Source: Actinomycetota bacterium (GTDB lineage Bacteria > Actinomycetota > Actinomycetes > JACCUZ01). Taken from it: a stretch of DNA of 41,182 nt. Positions 15,653-24,370 of the stretch are shown here, one piece after another. The DNA lies in the NCBI GenBank assembly GCA_030841185.1, contig JAVEDB010000024.1:1-41182 (forward strand), given 5' to 3'. Position 1 is the first letter of the stretch, and the number at the start of each line of letters is the position of its first letter. The notes below the pieces were generated by a model. It searched no databases. It had not been told where the DNA came from and saw only the letters and a list, made by a program, of their open reading frames with translations. A program made the translations under genes and the position numbers.

Positions 15653-16693
15653 GTGACGTTCGTCGTGCATGTCGACGTGGCGCGATGGCGGGCGCACCAG
15701 GGCCGCGTCCTCGCCGAGCTACCGGCCATCGTCCCGGTCACCAAGGGCAACGGCTACGGCGTCGGCAACGCCCGGCTCGCCGAGGAGTCCGCGCTGCTCG
15801 GGGTGGACACGATCGCGGTCGGCACCGAGCGCGAGGTGCCCGACGTGCTCGACCGCTTCCCCGGGGACGTCCTCGTCCTGACTCCGGTGGGCGTCGACCC
15901 GGCGTACGACGGGGTGCCGGGCGCACAGCGAACGATCCGCACCGTCGCGCACCTGCCTGCGCTCCGCGCGCTGCCCGCCGGGACGCGGGTGGTCGTGGAG
16001 TGCCGCACGTCGATGCGGCGCCACGGCCTGCGCCCCGATGACCTTCCCGACCTCGCCGCAGCGCTGGGTGACACCCAGCTCGAGGGGTTCGCACTGCACC
16101 TGCCGCTGGACCGGCCGCGCGGCGTCGACCCGGTCGCCGAGACGACGACGTGGCTCGACCGGTTGCACCGGTCTGGTCTGCCCCTGAACACCCTCTGGGT
16201 CAGCCATCTCGCGGCCGGCGAGCTCGACTCACTGCGCGCGCGCCACCCCGACGTGGCGTTCCGGCCGCGCATCGGCACCCGGCTGTGGCTGGGTGACCGC
16301 GACGCGCTGACGGCGCGCGGCACCGTCCTCGACGTCGAGCCGCTGGCCCGCGGCGAGCGCAGCGGCTACCGGCAGCACCGGGCACCGAGCGACGGACACC
16401 TCGTCGTCGTCAGCGGCGGGACCGCGCACGGCGTCGCACTCGAGGCGCCCAAGGCGGTGCGCGGCGCGGTGCAGCGCGCCAAGGTCGTCGCACTGGGAAC
16501 CCTCGAGGCAGCCGGCCGCAACCTCTCGCCGTTCACCTGGGAGGGGCGGCAGCGATGGTTCGTGGAGCCGCCGCATATGCAGGTGTCGCTGATTTTCGTT
16601 CCGCACGGTGTCCGCCCACCCGAGATCGGGGCGGAGCTGGACTGCGAGGTCCGTCTGACGACCACCCACCCCGACGAGGTCCGCGACTCCTGA
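15653..16693 (+). CDS. Alanine racemase-like PLP protein
   Basis: 346 aa, Alr fold-type III. The PLP lysine is in VTKGNGYGVG (family: VKADAYGHG). The second barrel region has EGFALHLPLDRP and the C domain has GERSGYRQHRA with the expected catalytic Tyr. The sequence has drifted from housekeeping Alr, for example KGNGYG and a HMQVSLIFVP end block in place of the MDQ region, so it may act on another amino acid or supply a D-amino acid for the wall. It sits directly behind the Fem-like gene, which supports a joint role. The stop codon is followed at once by a palindromic repeat that may terminate the operon. Confidence 0.8.
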   Translation: MTFVVHVDVARWRAHQGRVLAELPAIVPVTKGNGYGVGNARLAEESALLGVDTIAVGTEREVPDVLDRFPGDVLVLTPVGVDPAYDGVPGAQRTIRTVAHLPALRALPAGTRVVVECRTSMRRHGLRPDDLPDLAAALGDTQLEGFALHLPLDRPRGVDPVAETTTWLDRLHRSGLPLNTLWVSHLAAGELDSLRARHPDVAFRPRIGTRLWLGDRDALTARGTVLDVEPLARGERSGYRQHRAPSDGHLVVVSGGTAHGVALEAPKAVRGAVQRAKVVALGTLEAAGRNLSPFTWEGRQRWFVEPPHMQVSLIFVPHGVRPPEIGAELDCEVRLTTTHPDEVRDS

Positions 16694-16758
16694 CCCTCAA
16701 CTGGTGAGTTCGGCATCCGTTGAGGGTGGTTTCACCTGCCAAAGTCACCAGTTGAGGG
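16694..16758 (+). repeat. Palindromic repeat, copy 1
   Basis: CTCAACTGGTGA and its exact reverse complement bracket a centre with a second paired step (GGCA/TGCC). It begins on the base after the racemase stop codon. Copy 2 at 20626-20687 is in the same orientation and shares the arms and the GTTCGGCATCCGT and ACCTGCCAAAG blocks. It resembles a REP-type element and could fold as a terminator. Confidence 0.9.
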
Positions 16759-16866
16759 GTGGGAGAACTTCCCTGGCTGCGGGGGTAGCGGTGCTCTGGT
16801 CGATGGGAAACTCCTCGCCGCATCGTGGTCCTCGTCCGCACCTCGACGAGCAAGGAGTGACCACCG

Positions 16867-17178
16867 ATGACATCGAGAATCCCCCGGATCACGGCCGCGA
16901 TCGCCCTGGCCACAGGCACCGCCCTGTTCCTCCCGGGCCCCGCCTTCGCCGGCCAGGCCTACCCGGCGCCCGGGTTCCCCAGCGCCAACGCGTCCTGTGT
17001 CGGCACCGGCCTGGACTTCCAGGCGCACTACGGCGAGGACTCGTTCCCCACCATCACGCACGGCACCGTCGGCCCCAATGTGTCCGGCCACGCCACCAAC
17101 GACGGGCCCGGTGCCGTCGGCGCCTTCAACAGCGCCCTCGCGCAGAACCACGGCTGGATCATGGAGTGCCTGCCGTGA
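16867..17178 (+). CDS. Small secreted protein, unknown function
   Basis: 103 aa with a clear signal peptide: positively charged start (TSRIPR), hydrophobic core and a likely AFA cleavage site around residue 28. The mature part is about 75 residues with two Cys (ASCVGTG and MECLP at the very C terminus), likely a disulphide, and a Gly/Asn/His-rich stretch (GPNVSGHATNDGPGAVG). No family recognised with confidence. AAGGAG lies upstream of the ATG. Its stop overlaps the GTG of the next membrane protein (GTGA), so the two are coupled and in front of the two-component genes. Confidence 0.8.
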   Translation: MTSRIPRITAAIALATGTALFLPGPAFAGQAYPAPGFPSANASCVGTGLDFQAHYGEDSFPTITHGTVGPNVSGHATNDGPGAVGAFNSALAQNHGWIMECLP

Positions 17179-17867
17179 CGCCCGCGGCGAACCGGCGGCT
17201 GTGGCGCGTGGCCGGCGCCCTGCTCATCGCCTATGTGGTGCTCACCTTCGCCGGCGTCTCCCTCGAGCACTCGCTGATGCTCGGGGACTCGCCCAGCAAG
17301 GCGGCCTCGGCACTGGTCCACTCGTCACTGACGAGGAACTTCACCGGCGGCTACGTCGAGTACCTCGCCACGCTGGTCTACCTCGTAGGGGCACTGCTCG
17401 TCGCGAGGCTCCTGCGCGGTGACGGCGTCGTCGGGGACTGGCTGTCCTCGTGCATTGCGGCCGGTGCGGTGGTCGCCGTGGCCATCACCGTGGCGGTCGG
17501 CTTCGCCGCCGGGGCCGCGGCGATGTACGACGCGCACCACGGGGCTCCCCTCACCACGGTCACGACGGTCAACGACATCCGGAACTTCGCGTTCTTCCTG
17601 ACGGGGGGGCTGTCCGGGATCTTCGCGCTCAGCGTGGCCGGCGCCATCTGGCTGACCAGGGAGCTGCCGACGTGGGTGGCCTACTCGGGTGCCGTCGTCG
17701 GGATCCTGTCCATCGCCGCGGTCGCCGGGGCGGGGATCGGCCTGCTGAACGTGTCGACGATGCTCGCGTTCCTGTGGATCGTGGCCCTCGGGGTTGCGGC
17801 CCTCCGGCACAGGGGCGAGCCGGCCGCCGACCCGCCTGTGCGCCGGCTGGCCGATGCAACAGCCTGA
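17175..17867 (+). CDS. Multi-pass membrane protein, unknown
   Basis: 230 aa with about six hydrophobic helices (for example LWRVAGALLIAYVVLTFAGV, LATLVYLVGALLVARLL, SGAVVGILSIAAVAGAGIGLL). The layout suggests a DUF4386-like small membrane protein but I cannot confirm that. The GTG at 17175 overlaps the TGA of the secreted-protein gene by 4 bases. The ORF track shows it fused to 16704 because the frame happens to stay open; the upstream part is antisense or repeat sequence. It precedes the histidine kinase gene by 33 bases and may be a sensing partner. Confidence 0.75.
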   Translation: MTPAANRRLWRVAGALLIAYVVLTFAGVSLEHSLMLGDSPSKAASALVHSSLTRNFTGGYVEYLATLVYLVGALLVARLLRGDGVVGDWLSSCIAAGAVVAVAITVAVGFAAGAAAMYDAHHGAPLTTVTTVNDIRNFAFFLTGGLSGIFALSVAGAIWLTRELPTWVAYSGAVVGILSIAAVAGAGIGLLNVSTMLAFLWIVALGVAALRHRGEPAADPPVRRLADATA

Positions 17868-17900
17868 AACACCTGCCGAGAGCCCCTGCCGGGAGCGACG

Positions 17901-19949
17901 ATGCATGACGTGTCCTCCGCGGCCCAGCAGATGACGGGGACGGTCGCGGCAATCGCCGCGGCCGTCGCCGTCTCGTTCGCGTGCAGCGGCGTCTCGCTGT
18001 GGGAGGCCGTCACCGACGACCGGTCGCTGCTCGACTCGGCCCTTAGCGTCTCCGTCGTGATCGCGTTCGCCCTCGTGGGTGCGGTGGTCGCGGCCGCCCG
18101 GCCCGCCAACCGAGTGGGCTGGCTGATGCTCGTCGGCGGCGTGTGCTGGTCCCTCGGTGACGCTGCGGTCAGCGTGGGATACCACGGCATCGTCGCCGCA
18201 CCGGGAAGCGTCGCGGCGCCCGCGGCGTACGCCGTGCCCGGTCAGGTGCTCCGCGGGCTCGGCTGGTACGCCGTGACGCTCGCCGTGCCGGTGTTCTTCC
18301 CCGACGGGCAGCTCGCGGGTCCGCGGTGGAGGTGGCTGAGCCGTGCACTCGCCGTGGTCTTCGTCGGTGCCCTGATCGATCCGATCACCGACAAGCGGGC
18401 GGACCTGACCGACTTCGGCGCCTGGCACAACCCGCTCTCAGGCATCCCCGGGGCCGAGTGGTTCAGCGCCGTCGCGTTCTTCGCCCACATTCCGCTGGGC
18501 ATCATCGTGACGATCGGCGCCGTCGCGCAGCTGGTGTCGCGCTGGCGGCACGGGGACACCTTCCGCCGTCAGCAGCTGGGGCTATACGCCGGTGCTGCCG
18601 GCCTCACCGTCCTCGCCGTCCCGGTCGCGTTCCTCCCCGGCTTCGGCGGATGGGTCTTCAGTGTCGCCGCGTTGCCGCTGCCATTCGTCATCGGGTTCGC
18701 CGTGCTCGCCCGGGGGCTGTACGACCTGCGTACGGCGGTCAACCGCACGCTCGTCTGGCTAACGCTGTCGGCGGTCGTCGTCGGCGCGTACGCGCTCGCC
18801 ATCGCCGGGGTGAGCGGCTTCCTGCGCGTCGACAGTGGTGCCACGTGGCTCCCGTGGGTCGCGGCGGGCGTCGTCGCGGTGTCCTTCGCCCCGCTGCGCG
18901 ACAGCCTCCAGCGCGCGGTGAACCGGCTCACGTTCGGCCGTTGGGACGAGCCGTACGACGTGCTCGCCTCGCTCGGGCAGCGACTCGAGGCCACCGCCGA
19001 CATCGGGCGGCTGCTCGACGACGTCGTCACCGAGCTGACCGGCCTCGGACTGCGTGACGTCACCGTTCGCGACGAGGCAGAGCGGGTCGTGGCCGGGCAC
19101 CCCGGCGAGGGTGACGAGCACACGACGGTTTCCCTGGCGGCGTACGGGCGCCGGATGGGCACGCTGACGTACCGGCCGCCTGCCGCACCGCTGCGCGAAC
19201 GGGACCATCGGCTCCTGGACGATCTCGCCGGCCACCTTGGCGGCGTCCTGCATGCCCAGCAGCTCACTGCGGACCTGCAGGGAGCGCGCGAGCGGCTCGT
19301 GCTGGCACGCGAGGAGGAGCGTCGCCGGCTGCGCCGCGACTTGCACGACGGGCTCGGTCCGGCGCTCGCCGGGCACGTGCTTCGCCTCGACGTGATCGCC
19401 GCGCGGCTCGGCGCCTCGTCCCCGGCAGCTGCCGACGTTCGTGAGCTGCGTGAGGACCTGCGCTCCACAGTGCTCGAGGTCCGCCGCGTCGTGGAAGGGC
19501 TGCGGCCGCCGACGTTGGACGAGTTGGGACTGACCGGTTCCCTGGAACGGGTCACCGACCGGCTCACGGCGGGTACGCCGGTGTCGGTGTCCCTCGACAT
19601 CGACGAGTTGCCGCCGCTGCCCGCGGCGGTGGAGGTCGCCGCGTACCGGATCGTGACCGAGGCGATGACCAACGTCGTCAACCACGCAGGTGCCTCGGCG
19701 TGCCGGGTCTCGCTGGCGGTCCGCGACGGGTGGTTGCGGATCGTCGTTGCCGACGACGGCCGGGGGCTCGTCACGTCCACATCCGGTTCCGAACCGGCCG
19801 GGCACGGCCTGCAGACGATGCGGGAGCGGGCCGAGGAGCTTCGCGGACGGCTGCGCGTGACGGCTGATGATGGGACGGCTGTGGTCGCCGAGCTGCCGGT
19901 GGGATTCCTCTCTCCGCGGCCGATGCCGGTGCGGGTGACGTCGTCATGA
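17901..19949 (+). CDS. NarL/DesK-type sensor histidine kinase
   Basis: 682 aa. The N-terminal ~320 residues are a multi-helix membrane region (around eight segments), then a GAF-like stretch, then the dimerisation/phospho-acceptor block EEERRRLRRDLHDGLGPALAG with His482, and a C-terminal ATPase domain (AAYRIVTEAMTNVVNHAGA, VADDGRGL, GHGLQTMRERAEELRG). This is the HisKA_3 class that pairs with LuxR-type regulators. The ATG follows GGGAG. It overlaps the response regulator by ATGA. The signal is probably sensed in the membrane; the upstream secreted and membrane proteins are natural candidates for accessory parts. Confidence 0.92.
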   Translation: MHDVSSAAQQMTGTVAAIAAAVAVSFACSGVSLWEAVTDDRSLLDSALSVSVVIAFALVGAVVAAARPANRVGWLMLVGGVCWSLGDAAVSVGYHGIVAAPGSVAAPAAYAVPGQVLRGLGWYAVTLAVPVFFPDGQLAGPRWRWLSRALAVVFVGALIDPITDKRADLTDFGAWHNPLSGIPGAEWFSAVAFFAHIPLGIIVTIGAVAQLVSRWRHGDTFRRQQLGLYAGAAGLTVLAVPVAFLPGFGGWVFSVAALPLPFVIGFAVLARGLYDLRTAVNRTLVWLTLSAVVVGAYALAIAGVSGFLRVDSGATWLPWVAAGVVAVSFAPLRDSLQRAVNRLTFGRWDEPYDVLASLGQRLEATADIGRLLDDVVTELTGLGLRDVTVRDEAERVVAGHPGEGDEHTTVSLAAYGRRMGTLTYRPPAAPLRERDHRLLDDLAGHLGGVLHAQQLTADLQGARERLVLAREEERRRLRRDLHDGLGPALAGHVLRLDVIAARLGASSPAAADVRELREDLRSTVLEVRRVVEGLRPPTLDELGLTGSLERVTDRLTAGTPVSVSLDIDELPPLPAAVEVAAYRIVTEAMTNVVNHAGASACRVSLAVRDGWLRIVVADDGRGLVTSTSGSEPAGHGLQTMRERAEELRGRLRVTADDGTAVVAELPVGFLSPRPMPVRVTSS

Positions 19950-20596
19950 CGACCCAGGTGCTGATCGTCGACGACCACCCGGTCTTCCGGGAGGGTCTCG
20001 CGGCGCTGGTGTCCTCGCTGCCCGACATGGCCGTGGCGGCCGCCGTGGTCGACGGGCCCGACGCCGTCGCGGCCGTCGAGGCGGGGGGTGTGGACGTCGT
20101 ACTGATGGATCTGAACCTCCCGACGATGTCGGGCATCGAGGCCACCGCGCGGATCGTCGCCTTGTCGTCCCCGCCCGCCGTGCTGGTCGTCACGATGGTG
20201 GACGACGATGACACCGTCGTCGCGGCGTTGCGCGCAGGAGCCCGCGGCTACGTGCTCAAGGGCGCTACCGGCGACGAGATTGCGGCGGCCGTCCGCACCG
20301 TCGCGGCGGGCGGCGCCGTGTTCGGGTCGGGAGTCGCTGCACAGGTGCTCGCCATGTCGTCCACCCGGGCGGCGCGGCCGGACGCGGTCGACGCACTGGG
20401 GATGACGGACCGGGAACGCGAGGTCCTCGCCCACATCTCGCAGGGCTCGAGCAACGCCCAGATCGCCAGGTCGCTCGGCCTGTCGGTCAAGACGGTGCAG
20501 AACTACGTCTCGCGCATCCTCGACAAGCTTCAGGTGACCGACCGTACGCAGGCTGCGCTGTACGCGAGCGGCCGACTGCCCCGCGACCCCGTCTGA
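19946..20596 (+). CDS. LuxR/NarL-type response regulator
   Basis: 216 aa. Receiver domain with the acidic pocket (VLIVDDHPVFREGL), phospho-acceptor Asp55 in VLMDLNLPTMSG and the conserved Lys in GYVLKGA. The C-terminal LuxR helix-turn-helix is MTDREREVLAHISQGSSNAQIARSLGLSVKTVQNYVSRILDKL. Start codon overlaps the kinase stop (ATGA), so translation is coupled. Target genes are unknown; the four-gene run 16867-20596 may be self-regulated. Convergent with the GT87-like gene, with repeat copy 2 between. Confidence 0.95.
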   Translation: MTTQVLIVDDHPVFREGLAALVSSLPDMAVAAAVVDGPDAVAAVEAGGVDVVLMDLNLPTMSGIEATARIVALSSPPAVLVVTMVDDDDTVVAALRAGARGYVLKGATGDEIAAAVRTVAAGGAVFGSGVAAQVLAMSSTRAARPDAVDALGMTDREREVLAHISQGSSNAQIARSLGLSVKTVQNYVSRILDKLQVTDRTQAALYASGRLPRDPV

Positions 20597-20625
20597 CCCG
20601 GTCCACCTCAGCGCCCGCCCCTGAC

Positions 20626-20687
20626 CCCTCAACTGGTGAGTTCGGCATCCGTGGAGGCCCTATTACCTGCCAAAGTCACCAGTTGGG
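20626..20687 (+). repeat. Palindromic repeat, copy 2
   Basis: Same element as 16694-16758, in direct orientation. Left arm CTCAACTGGTGA is identical; right arm TCACCAGTTG is one or two bases shorter; the centre differs (GGAGGCCCTATT). It lies in the convergent gap after the response regulator and runs into the 3' end of the GT87-like gene. Confidence 0.9.
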
Positions 20688-22084
20688 ATGAGGCGGGCGT
20701 CGGGGGCGCCGTCGAGCACTCCGCCCGCCGGGTCGTCGTCACCGCCCGCGCGCACCGGGTCGTGCTCGGGCGAGTAGATGTCGCGGACGATGACCCAGCA
20801 CAGCCACACCGTGCCGGCGATGTGCACGGCGACCGTCATCCCATAGGGCTGGTCGTTCAGGCCACGGCTCGGCCTTCCCGGCGGATAGCCGGCGAGCAGC
20901 ATCCAGATCCCGAAGAAGTGCACGGCCTCGGCTGCCTGCCAGATGAGGAAGTCGCGCCACCGGGGGCGGGCCAGCACGGCCAGCGGGATCAGCCACAGCA
21001 CGTACTGCGGTGAGTAGACCTTGTTGGTCAGCAGGAAGGCGGCCACCGTCAGGAACGCCAGCTGCGGCAGCCGCGGCCGCCGCGGCGCGCGCAGTGCCAC
21101 GTACGCGATGGCGACGCAGGCGACGACGAACAGTCCGCCGGCCAACGGGTTGAGCCACTTCCCGGGTACGCCGTGGTGTTGCTGTTGCAGCAGGAACCAG
21201 ACAGAGCTGAACCCCGCCCCGCGCTCCTGGCTCAGCCGGTAGAACTTCGACCACCCGTGGAAGTCGGCGATCATCACCGGGACGTTGACCACTGCCCACG
21301 CGACGACAGCCGCGCCGGTCGCGGTCCAGAACTCGCGCATCTTGCCGGCCCGCCAACACAGCAGCAGCAACGGCCCCAGCACGAAGAGGGGGTAGAACTT
21401 CGCCGCCGCGGCCAGACCGATCAGCGCGCCGGCGGCCACCGGTTTCCGGCGGGCCCATGCCCACATGCCCAGCCCGAGCAGCGCCACGGCGTACAGGTCC
21501 CAGTTGATGGTGCCTGCCAGCAGCAGGCCCGGCGCGAGCGCGACCATCGCAGCGTCCCAGGGTCTTCGACCGGCGGTCTTCATCGTCGCGAGCACGACGA
21601 CCCCGGCGCACATCGCCAGCGCGAGTGCGTTGATGTCGAAGTACCACCGGGCCCGCGAGTCGGGGCTGCCGTCGCTCGGGACGAGCTTCGCGGTCACCCA
21701 CATGGCGGCACCGGTGAGGACGGGGTACTCGACCGTGTGGTCCTCGGTCTGGTGGACGTAGGGCACGTCACCGTCGGACAGCCCGCGACCGAAGAACAGC
21801 GCGGGAATGTCGCTGTAGCACCCGTGGAAGAAGTCGCCGGGCGCGCCCCACCCGTGCTCGCGGCAGTGCTCCTTCTCGACGATGCCGAGGCCGGAGACGA
21901 CGAACACCATCGCGAGCATGACCCGCAACGGGGTCCACCAACCCGATGGTCCGCGGACCTCCGCGTGCCGCCCGACAGGGCCGCCGATCAGCTCGCTGCC
22001 TGCTCGCACAACGGGGTCGTCATGGCTCGGCAGGACAACGTCGGCGTCGCGCGGCTCGTCGCGGGTCGCGGTCACCTGGCGCAT
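20663..22084 (-). CDS. GT87-like membrane mannosyltransferase
   Basis: A 473-aa polytopic membrane protein. An early extracytoplasmic segment contains CREHGWGAPGDFFHGCYSDIPALF, then about ten helices including NWDLYAVALLGLGMWAWARRKPVAAGALIGLAAAAKFYPLFVLGPLL, typical of GT-C polyprenyl-phosphate-mannose-dependent enzymes (the family of the mycobacterial ponA1-linked gene). It probably adds mannose to a cell-envelope glycan or lipid outside the membrane. The ATG at 22084 clears the ponA end; a GTG nine bases further in is also possible, since CACAAT would then act as a leaderless -10. The last codons and the TAA stop come from repeat copy 2. Confidence 0.82.
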   Translation of the reverse strand: MRQVTATRDEPRDADVVLPSHDDPVVRAGSELIGGPVGRHAEVRGPSGWWTPLRVMLAMVFVVSGLGIVEKEHCREHGWGAPGDFFHGCYSDIPALFFGRGLSDGDVPYVHQTEDHTVEYPVLTGAAMWVTAKLVPSDGSPDSRARWYFDINALALAMCAGVVVLATMKTAGRRPWDAAMVALAPGLLLAGTINWDLYAVALLGLGMWAWARRKPVAAGALIGLAAAAKFYPLFVLGPLLLLCWRAGKMREFWTATGAAVVAWAVVNVPVMIADFHGWSKFYRLSQERGAGFSSVWFLLQQQHHGVPGKWLNPLAGGLFVVACVAIAYVALRAPRRPRLPQLAFLTVAAFLLTNKVYSPQYVLWLIPLAVLARPRWRDFLIWQAAEAVHFFGIWMLLAGYPPGRPSRGLNDQPYGMTVAVHIAGTVWLCWVIVRDIYSPEHDPVRAGGDDDPAGGVLDGAPDARLIPTGDFGR

Positions 22085-22124
22085 TGTGCCGGACGACGGG
22101 CGACCGACAGGGGGACGGGGACGG

Positions 22125-24236
22125 CTACCCCGCGGGCGCGGCGGTTGTCGGTGGACCTCCGCCTCCTCCTCCGCCGCCACCGCCGCCGCCGCCACCGCCA
22201 CCGCCCGGCACCGTGACGCTCACTGAGGGGACAGGGGCGCTGGTCGGGGGAACCGTTGGCGTGGGAGGTGCACTGCTCGTCGTCGGTGTCGGCGTCGGCG
22301 AGCTGGTCGTCGGCGTGGGTGTGCTCGTGGTCGGTGTCGGCGACGGGCTCGGGTTCAGTGCCTTGCCGACGTCCGCCCGCGGCGGGAACCGCAGGACCGG
22401 CTGGCCCTTCAGCGCGCCCTGCATGAAGGCGGTCCAGACCTCTGCGGGGTACTTCGCGCCGAAGAACGTCTTCAGACCTCCGACCCCGTCCAGCGACTTC
22501 GTGCCGTCACCGTTGTAGAAGTCCACCGCGGCCGAGAGCTGCGGGGTGTAGCCGACGAACCAGGCCGACTTGTCCGCCGCCGTTCCCGTCTTGCCGGCAG
22601 CGGGCCGGTTGAGGGCCAGGGCCGCGCGACCGGTGCCGTTCTTCACGACTTGCTGCAGGGCGAAGCTGACGTCGGCCATCACGTCCTTCTGGAAGACCCG
22701 GCTCTTCTTCACCTTGGCCTTGTAGCGCGAACCGCCGTTGGAACCCTTGACCTCCTTGACGGTGTACCACTGCGTCGCCTCACCTTGCGCAGCGAAAGTC
22801 GCGTAGGAGCTCGACATGTCGATGTTGCGCACGGCGCTGGGCCCCAGGGGGATGCTCGGCGTGGCCACCAGCCCCGGGGTGTTCGACGGGATGCCGGCGG
22901 ACTCGGCGGCCGTGAGCACCTTGCGCGGGCCGACCTTCATCGCCAGGTCGACGAAGACGGTGTTGATGGACTGCTCGATGCCCGTGATGAGGTCGATGTT
23001 CGCCCCGTAGCTCTGGTGGAACTCATTGTTGACGGGCTTGGAGGTGCCGGGGACCTTCAGTCCGGAGTTGCCGTCGAAGCGGCTCTTCAGGCTGATCCCG
23101 TCCTCGAGCGCGGCGGTCAGGGCGAACGGTTTGAACGCCGATCCGGGCTGCACCCGGGCCTGGGTGACCTCGTTGACCCCGCCGGCGGTGTTGCCGCCGA
23201 ACATCGCCACGACGGCACCGGTCCTCGGGTCCACCGCGGATAGCCCGATGTGCACCTGGCTCGCCTTGATGGTCGGGCGCTTGGTGCGCACCGCCTTCAC
23301 CGCCGACGCCTGTGCCTTCCTGTCGAAGGTGGTGATGACCTTCAGTCCGCCGAAGTCGATCGCCGCGTCGGTGAACTCGTGCACCTTGAGCTCACGGCGT
23401 ACGACGTCCAACAGGTAGTAGTTGGGCCCGCTGGCGCTGTTCTGCTTGGTCCGGGGCGCGACCGGCGGCAGCGTCAGCGCGGCACGGTCGCTCCGGGAGA
23501 GCCAGCCCTTCGTGACCATCCCGTCCAGGACGTAGTTGAACCGTCCCTGCAACGCGTCGCGGTGGTCCGCCGGGTCGTAGTTGGCCGGCGACCGGATGAT
23601 CGCCGCCAGCACCGCACCCTCGGCGACGGTCAGCTGGCTGACGTCCTTGTGGAAGTAGGTCTGCGAGGCGGTCTCGATGCCGTAAGCCCGGCGGCCGAAG
23701 TAGATGGTGTTGAGGTAGTCCTCGAGGATCTTGTTCTTGTTGTCCCGCCGCGCGAGCTTCACGGCGATGAAGAACTCCTTGATCTTGCGCGTGTAGGTGC
23801 GCTCCTGGGTCAGGTAGGCGTTCTTCGCGTACTGCTGGGTGATGGTCGACCCGCCCTGCTTCGAACCGCCGCGCAGGTTGTTCCAGGCGGCCCGCAGGAT
23901 GCCCGTGGGGGAGATGCCGTTGTTCTCGTAGAACGTGCGGTCCTCCGCGGCGAGCACCGCCTCCTGGACCGGCTTGGGGACCTGGCTGAGGGGGACGTTG
24001 ATCCGGTTCTGGTCGCCGAAGCGACCGATCTCGGTCTTGCCGTCGCTGTAGTAGACGATCGTCGTCTGGGCGCTGATCATCTCGTTGGGCGTGGGGATCG
24101 AGGTCTTGGCGTAGGCCACCCCGACGAGCGCCACCATCGCCAGGAAACCCACCGCGAAGAGGGCCAGCAGCTGCCTGAAGGACGGGACATAGCGGCGGAC
24201 GCCGTCGTAGGCCTGTCTCGGGTAGTCGACTCTCAA
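22125..24236 (-). CDS. ponA: Class A penicillin-binding protein (transglycosylase/transpeptidase)
   Basis: 703 aa: short cytoplasmic N terminus, one TM (LLALFAVGFLAMVALVGVAYA), GT51 transglycosylase domain with the catalytic Glu98 in EDRTFYENNGI and GGSTITQQYAKN, then the transpeptidase with Ser366 (PGSAFKPF), SIN and K549TGTA. It polymerises and cross-links peptidoglycan. The C-terminal tail is Pro/Ser/Thr-rich followed by 17 consecutive Gly codons and PPTTAAPAG. The start is a TTG with GAGG upstream. It is in the conserved block with the GT87-like gene (40 bases downstream) and the DUF5318-type gene. Confidence 0.95.
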   Translation of the reverse strand: MRVDYPRQAYDGVRRYVPSFRQLLALFAVGFLAMVALVGVAYAKTSIPTPNEMISAQTTIVYYSDGKTEIGRFGDQNRINVPLSQVPKPVQEAVLAAEDRTFYENNGISPTGILRAAWNNLRGGSKQGGSTITQQYAKNAYLTQERTYTRKIKEFFIAVKLARRDNKNKILEDYLNTIYFGRRAYGIETASQTYFHKDVSQLTVAEGAVLAAIIRSPANYDPADHRDALQGRFNYVLDGMVTKGWLSRSDRAALTLPPVAPRTKQNSASGPNYYLLDVVRRELKVHEFTDAAIDFGGLKVITTFDRKAQASAVKAVRTKRPTIKASQVHIGLSAVDPRTGAVVAMFGGNTAGGVNEVTQARVQPGSAFKPFALTAALEDGISLKSRFDGNSGLKVPGTSKPVNNEFHQSYGANIDLITGIEQSINTVFVDLAMKVGPRKVLTAAESAGIPSNTPGLVATPSIPLGPSAVRNIDMSSSYATFAAQGEATQWYTVKEVKGSNGGSRYKAKVKKSRVFQKDVMADVSFALQQVVKNGTGRAALALNRPAAGKTGTAADKSAWFVGYTPQLSAAVDFYNGDGTKSLDGVGGLKTFFGAKYPAEVWTAFMQGALKGQPVLRFPPRADVGKALNPSPSPTPTTSTPTPTTSSPTPTPTTSSAPPTPTVPPTSAPVPSVSVTVPGGGGGGGGGGGGGGGGGPPTTAAPAG

Positions 24237-24301
24237 CGGATCCTCGGGGGTCTCGGTGACCGGGCTGTCCGGTATGTGGGGTCAGGCGGCCGCCCCGACG
24301 A

Positions 24302-24307
24302 AGCCTA
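24302..24307 (-). promoter_or_regulatory. Candidate -10 of ponA
   Basis: TAGGCT on the minus strand, about 65 bases before the ponA TTG. The spacing suits a leadered transcript with the GAGG ribosome site. No strong -35 seen. Confidence 0.35.
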
Positions 24308-24370
24308 ACGACGTGATTCTGCTCGGCCGGTCTACCCTCCGGGCCCCCAGCCATGCCTTGACCGAGGGCT

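Noticed and set aside
16694-20687. Composite transposon
   Set aside because: The two repeats are direct, short and palindromic, but no transposase, integrase or target-site duplication could be found.
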